NCBI RefSeq assembly: GCF_000423545.1 | Contig: NZ_KE384030.1 | Location: 124,001-188,000, forward strand | Reading direction: 5' to 3' | Origin: Metapseudomonas resinovorans DSM 21078 | GTDB lineage: Bacteria > Pseudomonadota > Gammaproteobacteria > Pseudomonadales > Pseudomonadaceae | Length of the DNA: 64,000 nucleotides | Shown: positions 28,862 through 39,537 of the stretch, in pieces | Layout: every line of letters begins with the position of its first letter | How positions within the stretch are numbered: position 1 is the first letter of the stretch | Notes under the pieces: model-generated | What the model saw: the letters and a program-made list of their open reading frames with translations, nothing else | Database searches by the model: none | Told to the model about the DNA's origin: nothing | Position numbers and translations under genes: made by a program

Positions 28862-28988
28862 GGAACGATTCCGGGATGGAGAAAGGTGAGCCTATCCAAG
28901 CAGCCCGACTGCGTTGGGGCAAACGAAAAAAACCGGTGGGTTCATTCCGTTTTTTCCTGATGCCATGCGCGGTGGCAAGCACATTCAA

Positions 28989-29009
28989 TGTAGGGGCGAA
29001 TTCATCGCC
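28989..29009. repeat. Half REP element
   Basis: TGTAGGGGCGAATTCATCGCC matches one arm of the REP family in the 170-nt gap between the DUF1338 and LysR genes. Confidence 0.55.
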
Positions 29010-29031
29010 AAGGGCAGCGCAGCAGCCCCGT

Positions 29032-29925
29032 TTATTCCTGGTCCATCTGCTCCAGCATCCAGCGCACGAAGTCGCGCACCTTCGGTACTTCGGCAGCATG
29101 TTCAGGGTAGGCCAGGTAATAGGCATTGCGACTGGGCATGGGGTGGTCCCAGGGGATCACGAGCTTGCCTTCCTGCAGTTCCTCTTCCACCAGGAAGCGC
29201 GGCAACAGGGCCACGCCGCAGCCGGCCTGGGCGGCGCGGATGCACATGTAGGAGGTGTCGAAGCGCGGCCCGTGGTAGCTGTGCTCGGTGTGCCGGTCCT
29301 GGCTCTGGAACCATTCGTGCCAGGCCTCCGGGCGGGTGGCGTTCTGCAGCAGGACCAGTTCGGTGAGCTGGGTCGGCTCGGTGAAGGGCCGCTCGGGCAT
29401 CGAGCCGGGCGCGCAGACCGGCACCACTTCCTCGCTGAACAGGCGGATGCACTCGGCGCCGGGCAGGGCGCCATGGCCGAAATAGAAGGCTACGTCGCTA
29501 CGGCCCTGGACCAGAGCGTTGGGCTCCAGCTCGTTGCGCAGGTCCAGGTGAATATTCGGGTGACGCAGGCGCCAGCCCTTCAGCCGCGGGATCAGCCAGC
29601 GCGCGCCGAAGGTGGGTGGCGTGGCCACGCGCAGCACTTCGGTATCACCACCGTAGGACAGCATGTAGTGGGTGGACATCTCCACCTGGGCGAGGATCTT
29701 GCGCACCTCGGTGAGGTACAGCGAGCCCGCCGGGGTCAGCTGCAGGCGTCGGCGCACGCGGCGGAACAGCAAGTGCTGGAGCAGTTCTTCGAGCTGCGCC
29801 ACCTGCTTGCTCACCGCGCTCTGGGTCAGGTTCAGCTCCTCGGACGCACGGGTGAAGCTGAGGTGCCGGGCCACCGCTTCGAAGCATTGCAGGGCGGTGA
29901 TCGAGGGCATGTGGCGTTTGAGCAT
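29032..29925 (-). CDS. LysR-family transcriptional regulator, probable regulator of amaBA
   Basis: The 297-aa protein has an N-terminal winged helix-turn-helix (~8-65; ALQCFEAVARHLSFTRASEELNLTQSAVSKQVAQLEELL) of the GcvA-like subgroup and a periplasmic-binding-type effector domain (~90-295). It is divergent from amaB across ~200 nt containing a REP doublet, the classic LysR arrangement. This suggests it activates amaB-amaA in response to a lysine-derived intermediate. The equivalent gene lies at the same place in the P. putida lysine locus. Confidence 0.88.
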   Translation of the reverse strand: MLKRHMPSITALQCFEAVARHLSFTRASEELNLTQSAVSKQVAQLEELLQHLLFRRVRRRLQLTPAGSLYLTEVRKILAQVEMSTHYMLSYGGDTEVLRVATPPTFGARWLIPRLKGWRLRHPNIHLDLRNELEPNALVQGRSDVAFYFGHGALPGAECIRLFSEEVVPVCAPGSMPERPFTEPTQLTELVLLQNATRPEAWHEWFQSQDRHTEHSYHGPRFDTSYMCIRAAQAGCGVALLPRFLVEEELQEGKLVIPWDHPMPSRNAYYLAYPEHAAEVPKVRDFVRWMLEQMDQE

Positions 29926-30043
29926 CGGAATTTCTCGGGGCGGGCCGGATCATGAATTAACGGAATGATATGTGTCGGAAAGGTCGTTTGTTGGCAAGCC
30001 CTTTTCGCGGCTATTACTGACGCTGTTCCGATTCAGCACCGAA

Positions 30044-30098
30044 CCGGTAGGAGCGAGCGTGCTCGCGAAGCGTTCGCCAGCAAGCTGGCGCCTACCGG
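30044..30098. repeat. REP doublet (two hairpins bounded by CCGGTAGG/CCTACCGG)
   Basis: The 55-nt element is bounded by CCGGTAGG and CCTACCGG. Inside are two perfect hairpins: GCGAGC-GT-GCTCGC (30053-30066) and CGCCAGC-AA-GCTGGCG (30075-30090). This is the paired, inverted arrangement typical of Pseudomonas REP elements. It lies between the LysR gene and amaB, 35 nt before the amaB start. Confidence 0.8.
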
Positions 30099-30132
30099 GA
30101 CCGTGCCATTACTCGCCGAAACAGGAGTTCCC

Positions 30133-31623
30133 ATGGTTGCCGCACTGCTTGACCGCCTCGGTGTCGATTCATCCCTCTACCAGCAAGGCGATCACGCCGT
30201 TCATTCGCCCATCGACGGCAGCCGCATCGGCACCGTGCACCTGGAAGGCCGCGCCGAAGTCGAACAGAAGATCGCCCGCGCTGCCGAGGCCTTCCAGGCC
30301 TGGCGCAAGGTCCCGGCGCCGCGTCGCGGCGAGCTGATCCGCCAATACGGCGAAGCGCTGCGCCAGTACAAGGCCGAGCTGGGCGAACTGGTGTCCTGGG
30401 AAGCCGGCAAGATCACCCAGGAAGGCCTGGGTGAAGTGCAGGAAATGATCGACATCTGCGACTTCGCCGTCGGCCTGTCGCGCCAGCTCTACGGCCTGAC
30501 CATCGCCTCCGAGCGCCCTGGCCACCACATGCGTGAAACCTGGCACCCGCTGGGTGTGGTCGGTGTCATCAGCGCGTTCAACTTCCCGGTCGCCGTCTGG
30601 TCGTGGAACGCCGCGCTGGCGCTGGTCTGCGGCAACCCGGTGGTGTGGAAGCCCTCGGAGAAGACCCCGCTCACCGCCCTGGCCTGCCAGGCGCTGTTCG
30701 AGCGCGTGGCGAAGAATTTCAGCGAAGCCCCGGCCTACCTCAGCCAGGTGGTGATCGGCGCCCGCGAAGCGGGCGAAGCCCTGGTGGACGATCCGCGTGT
30801 GGCACTGGTCAGTGCCACCGGCAGCACCCGCATGGGCCGCGAAGTGGCCCCGCGCGTGGCGGCTCGCTTCGCCCGTAGCGTGCTGGAACTGGGTGGCAAC
30901 AACGCGATGATCCTCGCGCCCAGCGCCGACCTTGACCTGGCCGTACGCGCCATTCTCTTCAGCGCCGTCGGTACCGCCGGCCAGCGCTGCACCACCTTGC
31001 GCCGGCTGATCGCCCACGAATCGGTGAAGGCCGAGATCGTCGAGCGCCTGAAGGCTGCCTACGCCAAAGTGCGCATCGGCCACCCGCTGGAGGGCAGCCT
31101 GATCGGTCCGCTGATCGACAAGCCAAGCTTCGACGGCATGCAGCGTGCCCTGGAACAGGCCCGCGCCGAAGGCGGCAAGGTGTTCGGTGGCGAGCGCCAG
31201 CTTGAAGCGCAGTTCCCCAACGCCTACTACGTGTCGCCGGCCATCGTCGAGATGCCGGGCCAGAGCGCCGTGGTCTGCCATGAAACCTTCGCCCCGATTC
31301 TCTACGTGATCGGCTACCGCGATTTCGACGACGCCATCGCCCTCAACAACGCCGTGCCCCAGGGTCTGTCGTCCTGCGTGTTCACCACCGACGTGCGCGA
31401 GGCCGAGCTGTTCCAGTCGGCAGTGGGCAGCGACTGCGGCATCGCCAACGTCAACATCGGCCCGAGCGGCGCGGAGATCGGCGGTGCTTTCGGTGGCGAG
31501 AAGGAAACCGGCGGCGGCCGCGAATCCGGCTCGGACGCCTGGAAGGCCTACATGCGCCGCCAGACCAATACCGTGAACTATTCCCACGAGTTGCCGCTGG
31601 CCCAGGGCATCACCTTCGACTGA
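30133..31623 (+). CDS. amaB: Alpha-aminoadipic semialdehyde (piperideine-6-carboxylate) dehydrogenase
   Basis: The 496-aa NAD(P)+-dependent aldehyde dehydrogenase oxidises the product of pipecolate oxidation to alpha-aminoadipate. Visible motifs are the cofactor-binding region FNFPVAVWSWNAALALVCGNPVVWKPSEKTPLT, the glutamate motif LELGGNNAMI and the catalytic cysteine in GTAGQRCTTLRRL. The ATG at 30133 has AGGAG 5 nt upstream and gives a length matching P. putida AmaB. The longer open frame from 29965 runs through the REP doublet and is rejected. It is co-directional with amaA 29 nt downstream. Confidence 0.92.
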   Translation: MVAALLDRLGVDSSLYQQGDHAVHSPIDGSRIGTVHLEGRAEVEQKIARAAEAFQAWRKVPAPRRGELIRQYGEALRQYKAELGELVSWEAGKITQEGLGEVQEMIDICDFAVGLSRQLYGLTIASERPGHHMRETWHPLGVVGVISAFNFPVAVWSWNAALALVCGNPVVWKPSEKTPLTALACQALFERVAKNFSEAPAYLSQVVIGAREAGEALVDDPRVALVSATGSTRMGREVAPRVAARFARSVLELGGNNAMILAPSADLDLAVRAILFSAVGTAGQRCTTLRRLIAHESVKAEIVERLKAAYAKVRIGHPLEGSLIGPLIDKPSFDGMQRALEQARAEGGKVFGGERQLEAQFPNAYYVSPAIVEMPGQSAVVCHETFAPILYVIGYRDFDDAIALNNAVPQGLSSCVFTTDVREAELFQSAVGSDCGIANVNIGPSGAEIGGAFGGEKETGGGRESGSDAWKAYMRRQTNTVNYSHELPLAQGITFD

Positions 31624-31652
31624 GTGGGTTAAGGCCCTAAGGACTGCACCCC

Positions 31653-32936
31653 ATGACCCTGCGCCAGGAATGCCTCTGGGAGTATCTGACGCCACAACTG
31701 CCGGAAAGCCCCGTGCTGCATGGCGAGGTCAAGGTCGATGTCTGCGTGATCGGGGCCGGTTTCACCGGCCTTTCCGCCGCGCTGCATCTGCTGGAGGCGG
31801 GCAAGCGCGTCTGCCTGCTGGAAGCCCACACCGCCGGCCACGGCGGCTCCGGGCGCAACGTGGGGTTGGTGAACGCCGGTATGTGGATACCGCCGGACGA
31901 GATCGAGGCCGGCCTTGGCCAGCAGATCGGCGACCGCCTCAACCGCACGCTGGGCGCTGCGCCGTCGCTGGTGTTCTCCCTGGTCGATCGTTACGACATC
32001 GACTGCCAGCTGCGCCGCGAAGGCACCCTGCACATGGCCCACAACGCCCGCGGCCAGGCTGACCTCGCCAGCCGTTGCGAGCAATGGAAGCGCCGTGGCG
32101 CACCCGTTGAATTGCTGACCGGCGCCGCCTGCCGCGAGGCTACCGGCACCGACAAGATCGCCGCCGCGCTGCTCGACCGCCGCGCCGGCACCCTCAATCC
32201 CATGGGCTACACCCGCGGCCTGGCCCGCGCGGTGAAGTACCTCGGCGGCCAGCTCTTCGAGCATTCGAAGGTTTTGCGCCTGGAGCGCCAGGGCACCAAC
32301 TGGTGCGTGGTCAGCGAGCACGGTGTGGCTATCGCACCGCAGGTGGTGATCGCCTCCAATGCCTACACCGAAGGCGAGTGGACCGAACTGCGCCGCCACT
32401 TCTTCCCTGGCTACTACTACCAGGTGGCTTCCTCGCCGCTCTCGGGCGAGGCGGCTGCGCGCATCCTGCCGGGCGGCCAGGGTTCGTGGGATACCCGCCA
32501 GGTACTCAGCAGCATCCGCCGCGATGCTGACGGTCGCCTGCTGCTCGGTAGCCTGGGTAATGGCTCGCGCAAGCCGGACTGGTTCCTGCGCGCCTGGGCC
32601 GATCGTATCCAGCGGCATTACTTCCCTTATCTGGGCAAGGTGGACTGGGAGTTCACCTGGACGGGCTGCATCGACTTCACGCCCGATCATCTGATGCGCC
32701 TTTACGAACCGGCGCCTGGCCTGCTCGCCTTCACGGGCTACAACGGCCGTGGCGTGACCACCGGTAGCGTGGTGGGCAAGGCCTTCGCCGATTACCTCTT
32801 GAGCGGCAATGAAGAGGTTCTGCCCATGCCATTCCAGCCCATGCGCGCCGTTTCGGCGGTGGGGCTCAGAAGTTCGCTTTATGAAGCCGGTTTCTCGCTC
32901 TACCACGCCGGTCAATGTTTGCGCGTAGTGATATAG
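31653..32936 (+). CDS. amaA: L-pipecolate oxidase, FAD-dependent
   Basis: The 427-aa DAO-family flavoprotein has an N-terminal FAD-binding beta-alpha-beta motif, VCVIGAGFTGLSAALHLLEAG (~30-50). The C-terminal flavin contact is FTGYNGRGVTTGSVVGKAFADYLL (~365-388). Length and position after amaB match P. putida AmaA, which oxidises L-pipecolate to piperideine-6-carboxylate in lysine catabolism. Related GlpD/PuuB-like oxidases act on other amines, so the substrate rests on gene context. It is translated with amaB as one operon and followed by a 356-nt regulatory gap. Confidence 0.9.
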   Translation: MTLRQECLWEYLTPQLPESPVLHGEVKVDVCVIGAGFTGLSAALHLLEAGKRVCLLEAHTAGHGGSGRNVGLVNAGMWIPPDEIEAGLGQQIGDRLNRTLGAAPSLVFSLVDRYDIDCQLRREGTLHMAHNARGQADLASRCEQWKRRGAPVELLTGAACREATGTDKIAAALLDRRAGTLNPMGYTRGLARAVKYLGGQLFEHSKVLRLERQGTNWCVVSEHGVAIAPQVVIASNAYTEGEWTELRRHFFPGYYYQVASSPLSGEAAARILPGGQGSWDTRQVLSSIRRDADGRLLLGSLGNGSRKPDWFLRAWADRIQRHYFPYLGKVDWEFTWTGCIDFTPDHLMRLYEPAPGLLAFTGYNGRGVTTGSVVGKAFADYLLSGNEEVLPMPFQPMRAVSAVGLRSSLYEAGFSLYHAGQCLRVVI

Positions 32937-33040
32937 GTCGCAAAAAAAGTGCGTTGCACAGCTTTGAGGCAACGGGTTGTTTCTTGCAGGATGGGGGGAT
33001 CAAAGGCCGGGCAGTAACAGTGCGGAGTGGGAAAATTCGC

Positions 33041-33055
33041 GCACCAGTGATGTGC
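33041..33055 (+). promoter_or_regulatory. NtrC-like enhancer site upstream of the amino-acid ABC transporter
   Basis: GCACC-AGTGA-TGTGC keeps the GCAC-N7-GTGC core of the NtrC consensus (TGCACC-N5-GGTGCA), matching 10 of 12 specified positions when flanking bases are counted. It lies 194 nt upstream of the -24/-12 promoter, a normal enhancer distance. Confidence 0.5.
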
Positions 33056-33149
33056 AAATAAGTACCGCGAGTCTATTGTTACCGGACCTGCTGGCACACT
33101 GATGCCGTGCGGCTTCCAGACTCGCCCATGATTTTTTTGCGTTTGTTTG

Positions 33150-33162
33150 GAAGTTATTGATT
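33150..33162 (-). promoter_or_regulatory. IHF-like site between the enhancer and the sigma-54 promoter
   Basis: On the minus strand AATCAATAACTTC matches the IHF consensus WATCAANNNNTTR with one mismatch. It lies in the only strongly AT-rich stretch of the gap (33130-33180), where DNA bending would bring the enhancer to the promoter. Confidence 0.35.
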
Positions 33163-33234
33163 TAAAACAATAAAAATAAAAAGAGTAGGAGGTGGGAAGG
33201 GCCTTTCAGGGCGCGGAGCAACTACAAGAACTAA

Positions 33235-33250
33235 TGGCACGCCACTTGCT
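33235..33250 (+). promoter_or_regulatory. Sigma-54 (-24/-12) promoter of the amino-acid ABC transporter operon
   Basis: TGGCACGCCACTTGCT is nearly a full match to the RpoN consensus (TGGCACG-N4-TTGCW), with GG and GC 10 nt apart. The expected transcript start is ~33262, 31 nt before the substrate-binding-protein ATG. No gene is seen in the 356-nt gap 32937-33292. Besides the sites listed, it holds an AT-rich stretch just upstream of the promoter. Confidence 0.85.
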
Positions 33251-33292
33251 GAACACGAGCGCTAACCCTAAAAACCTCAGGAGCAAAACTCC

Positions 33293-34414
33293 ATGTCGCA
33301 GAAGATTTTCAGAAAAGGCTTTCTGGCTCTGGCGGTTACCACCGCGCTGGGCGTTTCTTCCGTTGCACAGGCTGATGTTGTAATTGGTGTCGCTGGCCCG
33401 CACACGGGCGCAAACGCCTCCTTTGGCGAGCAATACTGGCGCGGCGCCTCCCAGGCCGCCGAGGACATCAACGCCGCTGGCGGCGTCAACGGCGAGAAGA
33501 TCAAGCTGGTCAAGGCTGACGATGCCTGCGAGCCGAAACAGGCCGTTTCCGTTGCCAACCGTCTGGTGGACCAGGACAAGGCTATCGCTGTCGTCGGCCA
33601 CTTCTGCTCCTCCTCCACCATCCCGGCTTCCGAGGTCTACGACGAAGCGGGCATCATCGCCATGACTCCTGGCTCCACCAACCCCGCTGTGACCGAGCGC
33701 GGCCTCTCCGGCATGTTCCGCATGTGCGGCCGTGACGACCAGCAGGGCATCGTCGCCGGCGACTACATCGTCGACAAGCTCAAGGCCACCAAGGTCGCCA
33801 TCATCCACGACAAGGACACCTACGGTCAGGGCCTGGCCGACGCCACCAAGGCGCAGCTGGCCAAGCGCGGCGTGAAGGAAGTCCTGTACGAAGGCCTGAC
33901 CCGTGGCGAGAAAGACTTCAACGCCCTGGTCACCAAGATCCGCGCCACCGGCGCCGAGGTCGTCTACTTCGGCGGCCTGCACCCGGAAGCCGGCCCGCTG
34001 GTCCGCCAGATGCGCGAACAGGGCCTGACGGCTGTCTTCCTCTCCGGCGACGGCATCGTCACTGACGAACTGGTTACCACCGCCGGCGGCCCGCAATACA
34101 CCAAGGGCGTGCAGATGACCTTCGGCGCCGACCCGCGCAAGATCGCTGACGGCCAGGCTGTGATCGAGAAGTTCCGCGCCGGCGGCTTCGAGCCGGAAGG
34201 CTACACCCTCTACGCCTATGCCACCCTGCAAGCCCTGGCGGCCGGCTTCAACGGCGCAGGCGCGAACGATCCGGCCAAGGCCAGTGAATGGCTGAAGGCC
34301 AATCCGGTACAGACCGTGATGGGCAAGAAGGAATGGGATGCCAAGGGCGACCTGAAGGTTTCCGACTACGTGATCTACGAGTGGGACGACAAGGGTAAGT
34401 ACTCCCAGCAGTAA
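33293..34414 (+). CDS. Branched-chain/cyclic amino-acid ABC transporter substrate-binding protein
   Basis: The 373-aa periplasmic protein has a ~27-residue signal peptide (ending VAQA) and a Leu/Ile/Val-binding-type fold: VVIGVAGPHTGANASFGEQYWRGASQAAEDINAAGGVNGEKIKLVKADDACEPKQAVSVA. The serine cluster GHFCSSSTIPAS is typical of the ligand pocket. It is a BraC paralogue rather than BraC itself; the neighbouring amaBA and ketimine-reductase-like genes suggest a ligand related to lysine, pipecolate or proline. CTCAGGAG lies upstream of the ATG. It is driven by a sigma-54 promoter and separated from the permease genes by strong hairpins. Confidence 0.9.
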   Translation: MSQKIFRKGFLALAVTTALGVSSVAQADVVIGVAGPHTGANASFGEQYWRGASQAAEDINAAGGVNGEKIKLVKADDACEPKQAVSVANRLVDQDKAIAVVGHFCSSSTIPASEVYDEAGIIAMTPGSTNPAVTERGLSGMFRMCGRDDQQGIVAGDYIVDKLKATKVAIIHDKDTYGQGLADATKAQLAKRGVKEVLYEGLTRGEKDFNALVTKIRATGAEVVYFGGLHPEAGPLVRQMREQGLTAVFLSGDGIVTDELVTTAGGPQYTKGVQMTFGADPRKIADGQAVIEKFRAGGFEPEGYTLYAYATLQALAAGFNGAGANDPAKASEWLKANPVQTVMGKKEWDAKGDLKVSDYVIYEWDDKGKYSQQ

Positions 34415-34471
34415 GTGTCGGCCGGGATCGTCTGCGGTCTGGCTCTGGCTCGCCCGATCCTGAACCGACAC
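34415..34471 (+). terminator. Outer stem between binding-protein and permease genes
   Basis: GTGTCGG (34415-34421) can pair with CCGACAC (34465-34471), enclosing a GC-rich internal region. It begins immediately after the binding-protein stop and may protect the upstream mRNA. Confidence 0.4.
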
Positions 34472-34488
34472 TGTTTGCTAGCTCGGCT

Positions 34489-34521
34489 GACCGGCCAGGC
34501 GCCACCCGCGCCTGGCCGGTC
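34489..34521 (+). terminator. Strong GC-rich hairpin, possible attenuator between binding protein and permeases
   Basis: GACCGGCCAGGCGC and GCGCCTGGCCGGTC form a perfect 14-bp stem with loop CACCC. A T-tract (CCTTTTTT) follows ~30 nt downstream. It probably lowers expression of the permease/ATPase genes relative to the binding protein. Confidence 0.6.
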
Positions 34522-34673
34522 GGTGCATTCCGGGAAACTGCTGAAGTCCTTTTTTGCTTGAGCCGGGTGGGTGACTGCCCGATTTGACACGGTAATTCAG
34601 TGGTGCCCGTCTGATTCCACTCGCGGGAGCTGGCCGAACCCAAGGCCGGACCCCCAAAAGACGAGACTGAGTG

Positions 34674-35588
<915 letters not shown>

Positions 35589-35590
35589 TC

Positions 35591-36873
<1,283 letters not shown>

Positions 36874-36877
<4 letters not shown>

Positions 36878-37749
36878 GCAACGAATACATCCTCAGCGTC
36901 GAGCACCTGATGATGCACTTCGGTGGCATCAAGGCGCTCAACGATGTCAGCCTGAAGATCAAGCGCGGCTCCATTTCCGCGCTGATCGGCCCCAACGGTG
37001 CCGGCAAGACCACCGTGTTCAACTGCCTGACCGGCTTCTACAAGGCCACCGGCGGGCGCATCCAGCTCAATGCCCGTGGGACCACCACGGACGTGATCAA
37101 GGTACTCGGCGAACCCTTCCAGCCCACGGACTTCGTCAACCCGGCGCAGTTCGCCAGCCGCCTGCGCTACAAGATGTTCGGCGGCACCCACCTGGTGAAC
37201 CGCGCGGGGCTTGCGCGGACCTTCCAGAACATCCGCCTGTTCCGCGAAATGTCGGTGGTGGAGAACCTGCTGGTGGCCCAGCACATGTGGGTCAACCGCA
37301 ACCTGCTGGCCGGCGTGTTCAATACCCCGGGCTTCCGCAAGTCCGAGGAAGACGCGCTGAACCACGCCTTCTACTGGCTGGAAGTGGTGGACCTGGTGGA
37401 CTGCGCCAACCGCCTGGCCGGCGAACTCTCCTACGGCCAGCAGCGCCGCCTGGAGATCGCCCGCGCCATGTGTACCCGGCCGCAACTGGTCTGCCTCGAC
37501 GAACCAGCCGCCGGCCTCAACCCGGCGGAGACCGAAGCGCTCAGCCGGATCATCCGCAAGCTGCGCGACGAACACGACCAGACCGTACTGCTGATCGAAC
37601 ACGACATGGGCATGGTGATGAGCATTTCCGACCACATCGTGGTGCTGGACCACGGCGAAGTGATTGCCGAAGGCAACCCCCACGACATCCGCCACGATCC
37701 CAAGGTGATCGCCGCGTACCTCGGTGCCGAAGAGGAGGAAGTGGCATGA
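36874..37749 (+). CDS. ABC transporter ATP-binding protein, LivG/BraF type
   Basis: The 291-aa ATPase shows Walker A GPNGAGKTTVFNCLTG (~38-53), the Q-loop region ARTFQNIRLF, signature LSYGQQRRLEIARAM, Walker B LVCLDEPAAGLNPAE and H-loop LLIEHDM. An insertion typical of LivG (RLQLNARGTT...HLVNRAGLA) is present between Walker A and the Q-loop. It powers amino-acid uptake with the LivF-type partner encoded next. The start and stop codons both overlap their neighbours by 4 nt. Confidence 0.95.
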
Positions 37750-38462
37750 GTGCGCCTCTCCTGGAGTTCAAGGAAGTCGACGTCTTCTACGGCCCCATCC
37801 AGGCCCTGCGGGGCGTCAGCCTGCACATCAACGAAGGCGAGACGGTGAGCCTGATCGGCGCCAACGGCGCGGGCAAGTCGACCCTGCTGATGTCCATCTT
37901 CGGCCAGCCACGCGCGGCAAATGGCGCCATCGTCTACCGGGGCACCGACATCACCCACAAATCGGCACATTACGTGGCGTCCAACGGCGTCGCCCAGTCC
38001 CCGGAAGGACGCCGGGTGTTCCCCGACATGAGCGTGGAGGAGAACCTGCTGATGGGCACCATCCCCATCGGCACGGACCATGCGGACGAGGACATGCAGC
38101 GCATGTTCGATCTCTTCCCGCGCTTGAAGGAGCGCCGCAATCAGCGCGCCATGACCATGTCCGGCGGCGAGCAGCAGATGCTCGCCATCGCCCGTGCGCT
38201 GATGAGCCGACCCAAGCTGCTGTTGCTCGATGAGCCCTCGCTGGGCCTGGCGCCCATCGTGGTCAAGCAGATCTTCCAGACCCTGCGGGAACTGGCCCAG
38301 ACCGGCATGACCATCTTCCTCGTCGAGCAGAACGCCAACCACGCGCTCCGGCTCTCCGACCGCGCTTATGTGATGGTCACCGGGGAAATCCGCATGAGCG
38401 GTACGGGCGAAGAACTGCTGGGCAACCAGGACGTCCGCAACGCCTACCTCGGCGGTCACTGA
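37746..38462 (+). CDS. ABC transporter ATP-binding protein, LivF/BraG type
   Basis: The 238-aa ATPase shows Walker A GANGAGKSTLLMSIFG, signature MSGGEQQMLAIARAL, Walker B LLLLDEPSLGLAPIV and H-loop LVEQNANHAL. It pairs with the LivG-type subunit. ATG 37746 overlaps the preceding TGA. It is the last of the transporter genes; a CCCCTCTCCC hairpin lies 31 nt after the stop and a ketimine-reductase-like gene follows. Confidence 0.95.
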   Translation: MSAPLLEFKEVDVFYGPIQALRGVSLHINEGETVSLIGANGAGKSTLLMSIFGQPRAANGAIVYRGTDITHKSAHYVASNGVAQSPEGRRVFPDMSVEENLLMGTIPIGTDHADEDMQRMFDLFPRLKERRNQRAMTMSGGEQQMLAIARALMSRPKLLLLDEPSLGLAPIVVKQIFQTLRELAQTGMTIFLVEQNANHALRLSDRAYVMVTGEIRMSGTGEELLGNQDVRNAYLGGH

Positions 38463-38493
38463 CCGCCGTTGCTCCCCTCTCCCCGGATCGACT

Positions 38494-38529
38494 CCCCTCT
38501 CCCTCTGGGAGAGGGGCCGGGGGTGAGGG
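38494..38529. repeat. CCCCTCTCCC hairpin repeat with one extended arm (probable terminator)
   Basis: CCCCTCTCCC-TCT-GGGAGAGGGG forms a perfect 10-bp stem (38494-38516) after the LivF-type gene. The right arm continues CCGGGGGTGAGGG, but the matching left extension is missing, unlike the full copy at 62766-62812. Confidence 0.75.
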
Positions 38530-38566
38530 AAGCCTCTCGCGCTCCGAGCCTGCCAAGGAGACTCCC

Positions 38567-39499
38567 ATGCAAACCCTGCGCTTCTTCACCAACGCCGACG
38601 TCGCCGCGGCGCTGACTTATCCACAACTCATCGACGCTCTGCGCCACGGTCTGGCCAACCCGGCCGAGGCCCCTGTTCGCGCCTGTCACGCGCTGCCCGA
38701 CGACGCCTCGCTGCTGTGCATGCCGGTCTGGCAGAAAGGGCAGGGCGTTGGCGTGAAGCTGGTGACCGTGTATCCCCACAACGGCGAGAAGGGCCTGCCC
38801 TCGGTCGCTGCACTTTTCACCCTGTTCGACGACGCCACCGGCCGCCCTCTGGCGGTGCTGGAGGCCTCCGAGCTCACCGCCCGGCGCACCGCCTGCACCT
38901 CGGCGCTGGCCGCCAGCGCGCTGGTGCGCCACGACGCCAGTCGCCTGCTGGTGGTGGGCACCGGTACACTCGCCGCGCACATGGTCCGTGCCCACAGCGT
39001 GGTGCGGCCGTACGAGCGTGTGGATATCTGGGGCCGCCATCCTGACAAGGCTGCTGAGCTGGTGCGCCAACTGGCAGAAGAAGGCTACCCGGTGCATGTC
39101 GCCCCCGACCTGCAGACCTGCGCCCAACAAGCCGGCTGCATCAGCTGCGTCACCACCTCCACCTCACCCCTGATCCTCGGGGATTGGCTGCGGCCGGGCA
39201 CCCACCTCGACCTGGTGGGGGCGTTCCTGCCGAGCATGCGTGAAACCGACAGCGCCGCCGTCGCTCGTTCGCGCATTGTCGTCGATACCCGTGCGGGAGC
39301 CTTGGAAGAAGCCGGTGACCTGCTCTTCGCCATCGCCGACGGCGTCATCACCGAGCAGAGCCTCCACTTCGAGCTGGCCGACCTGCTGCACGGCCGTGGC
39401 CACCGCCAGACCAACAGCGAGATCACCCTGTTCAAATCCGTGGGCTATGCCCTGGAAGACCTGATTGCCGCGCAGTTGCTGCTGTCCATCGCTGCGTAG
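38567..39499 (+). CDS. Ornithine cyclodeaminase / mu-crystallin family (ketimine reductase-like) protein
   Basis: The 310-aa NAD(P)-binding protein has the family core: GVKLVTVYPHNGEKGLPSVAALFTLFDDATGRPLAVLEASELTARRTACTSALAA, and a Rossmann motif LLVVGTGTLAAHMVRAHSVVRP (~127). Members are either ornithine cyclodeaminases or reductases of cyclic ketimines such as piperideine-2-carboxylate and pyrroline-2-carboxylate. Its neighbours are amino-acid uptake and pipecolate oxidation genes, which favours reduction of piperideine-2-carboxylate to L-pipecolate; this is inference. AAGGAG precedes the ATG. A perfect DnaA box (TTATCCACA) falls by chance or otherwise within codons 17-20. Confidence 0.85.
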   Translation: MQTLRFFTNADVAAALTYPQLIDALRHGLANPAEAPVRACHALPDDASLLCMPVWQKGQGVGVKLVTVYPHNGEKGLPSVAALFTLFDDATGRPLAVLEASELTARRTACTSALAASALVRHDASRLLVVGTGTLAAHMVRAHSVVRPYERVDIWGRHPDKAAELVRQLAEEGYPVHVAPDLQTCAQQAGCISCVTTSTSPLILGDWLRPGTHLDLVGAFLPSMRETDSAAVARSRIVVDTRAGALEEAGDLLFAIADGVITEQSLHFELADLLHGRGHRQTNSEITLFKSVGYALEDLIAAQLLLSIAA

Positions 39500-39508
39500 A
39501 GGGTTTCT

Positions 39509-39537
39509 CTGTAGGGGCGAATAATTCGCCCCTACAG
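39509..39537. repeat. Perfect REP palindrome
   Basis: CTGTAGGGGCGAAT and its exact inverse repeat flank one central base. It lies between two convergent genes and overlaps the stop codon of the monooxygenase gene, so it probably ends both transcripts. Confidence 0.75.

Noticed and set aside
29965-30132. N-terminal extension of AmaB
   Set aside because: The extension translates a REP doublet; the start at 30133 has AGGAG and gives the expected 496 residues.
33104-33118. GGCACACTGATGCCGTGC considered as a second NtrC site or a sigma-54 promoter
   Set aside because: The GCAC/GTGC half-sites are 9 nt apart rather than 7, and the GG-GC spacing is not 10 with a TTGC box.
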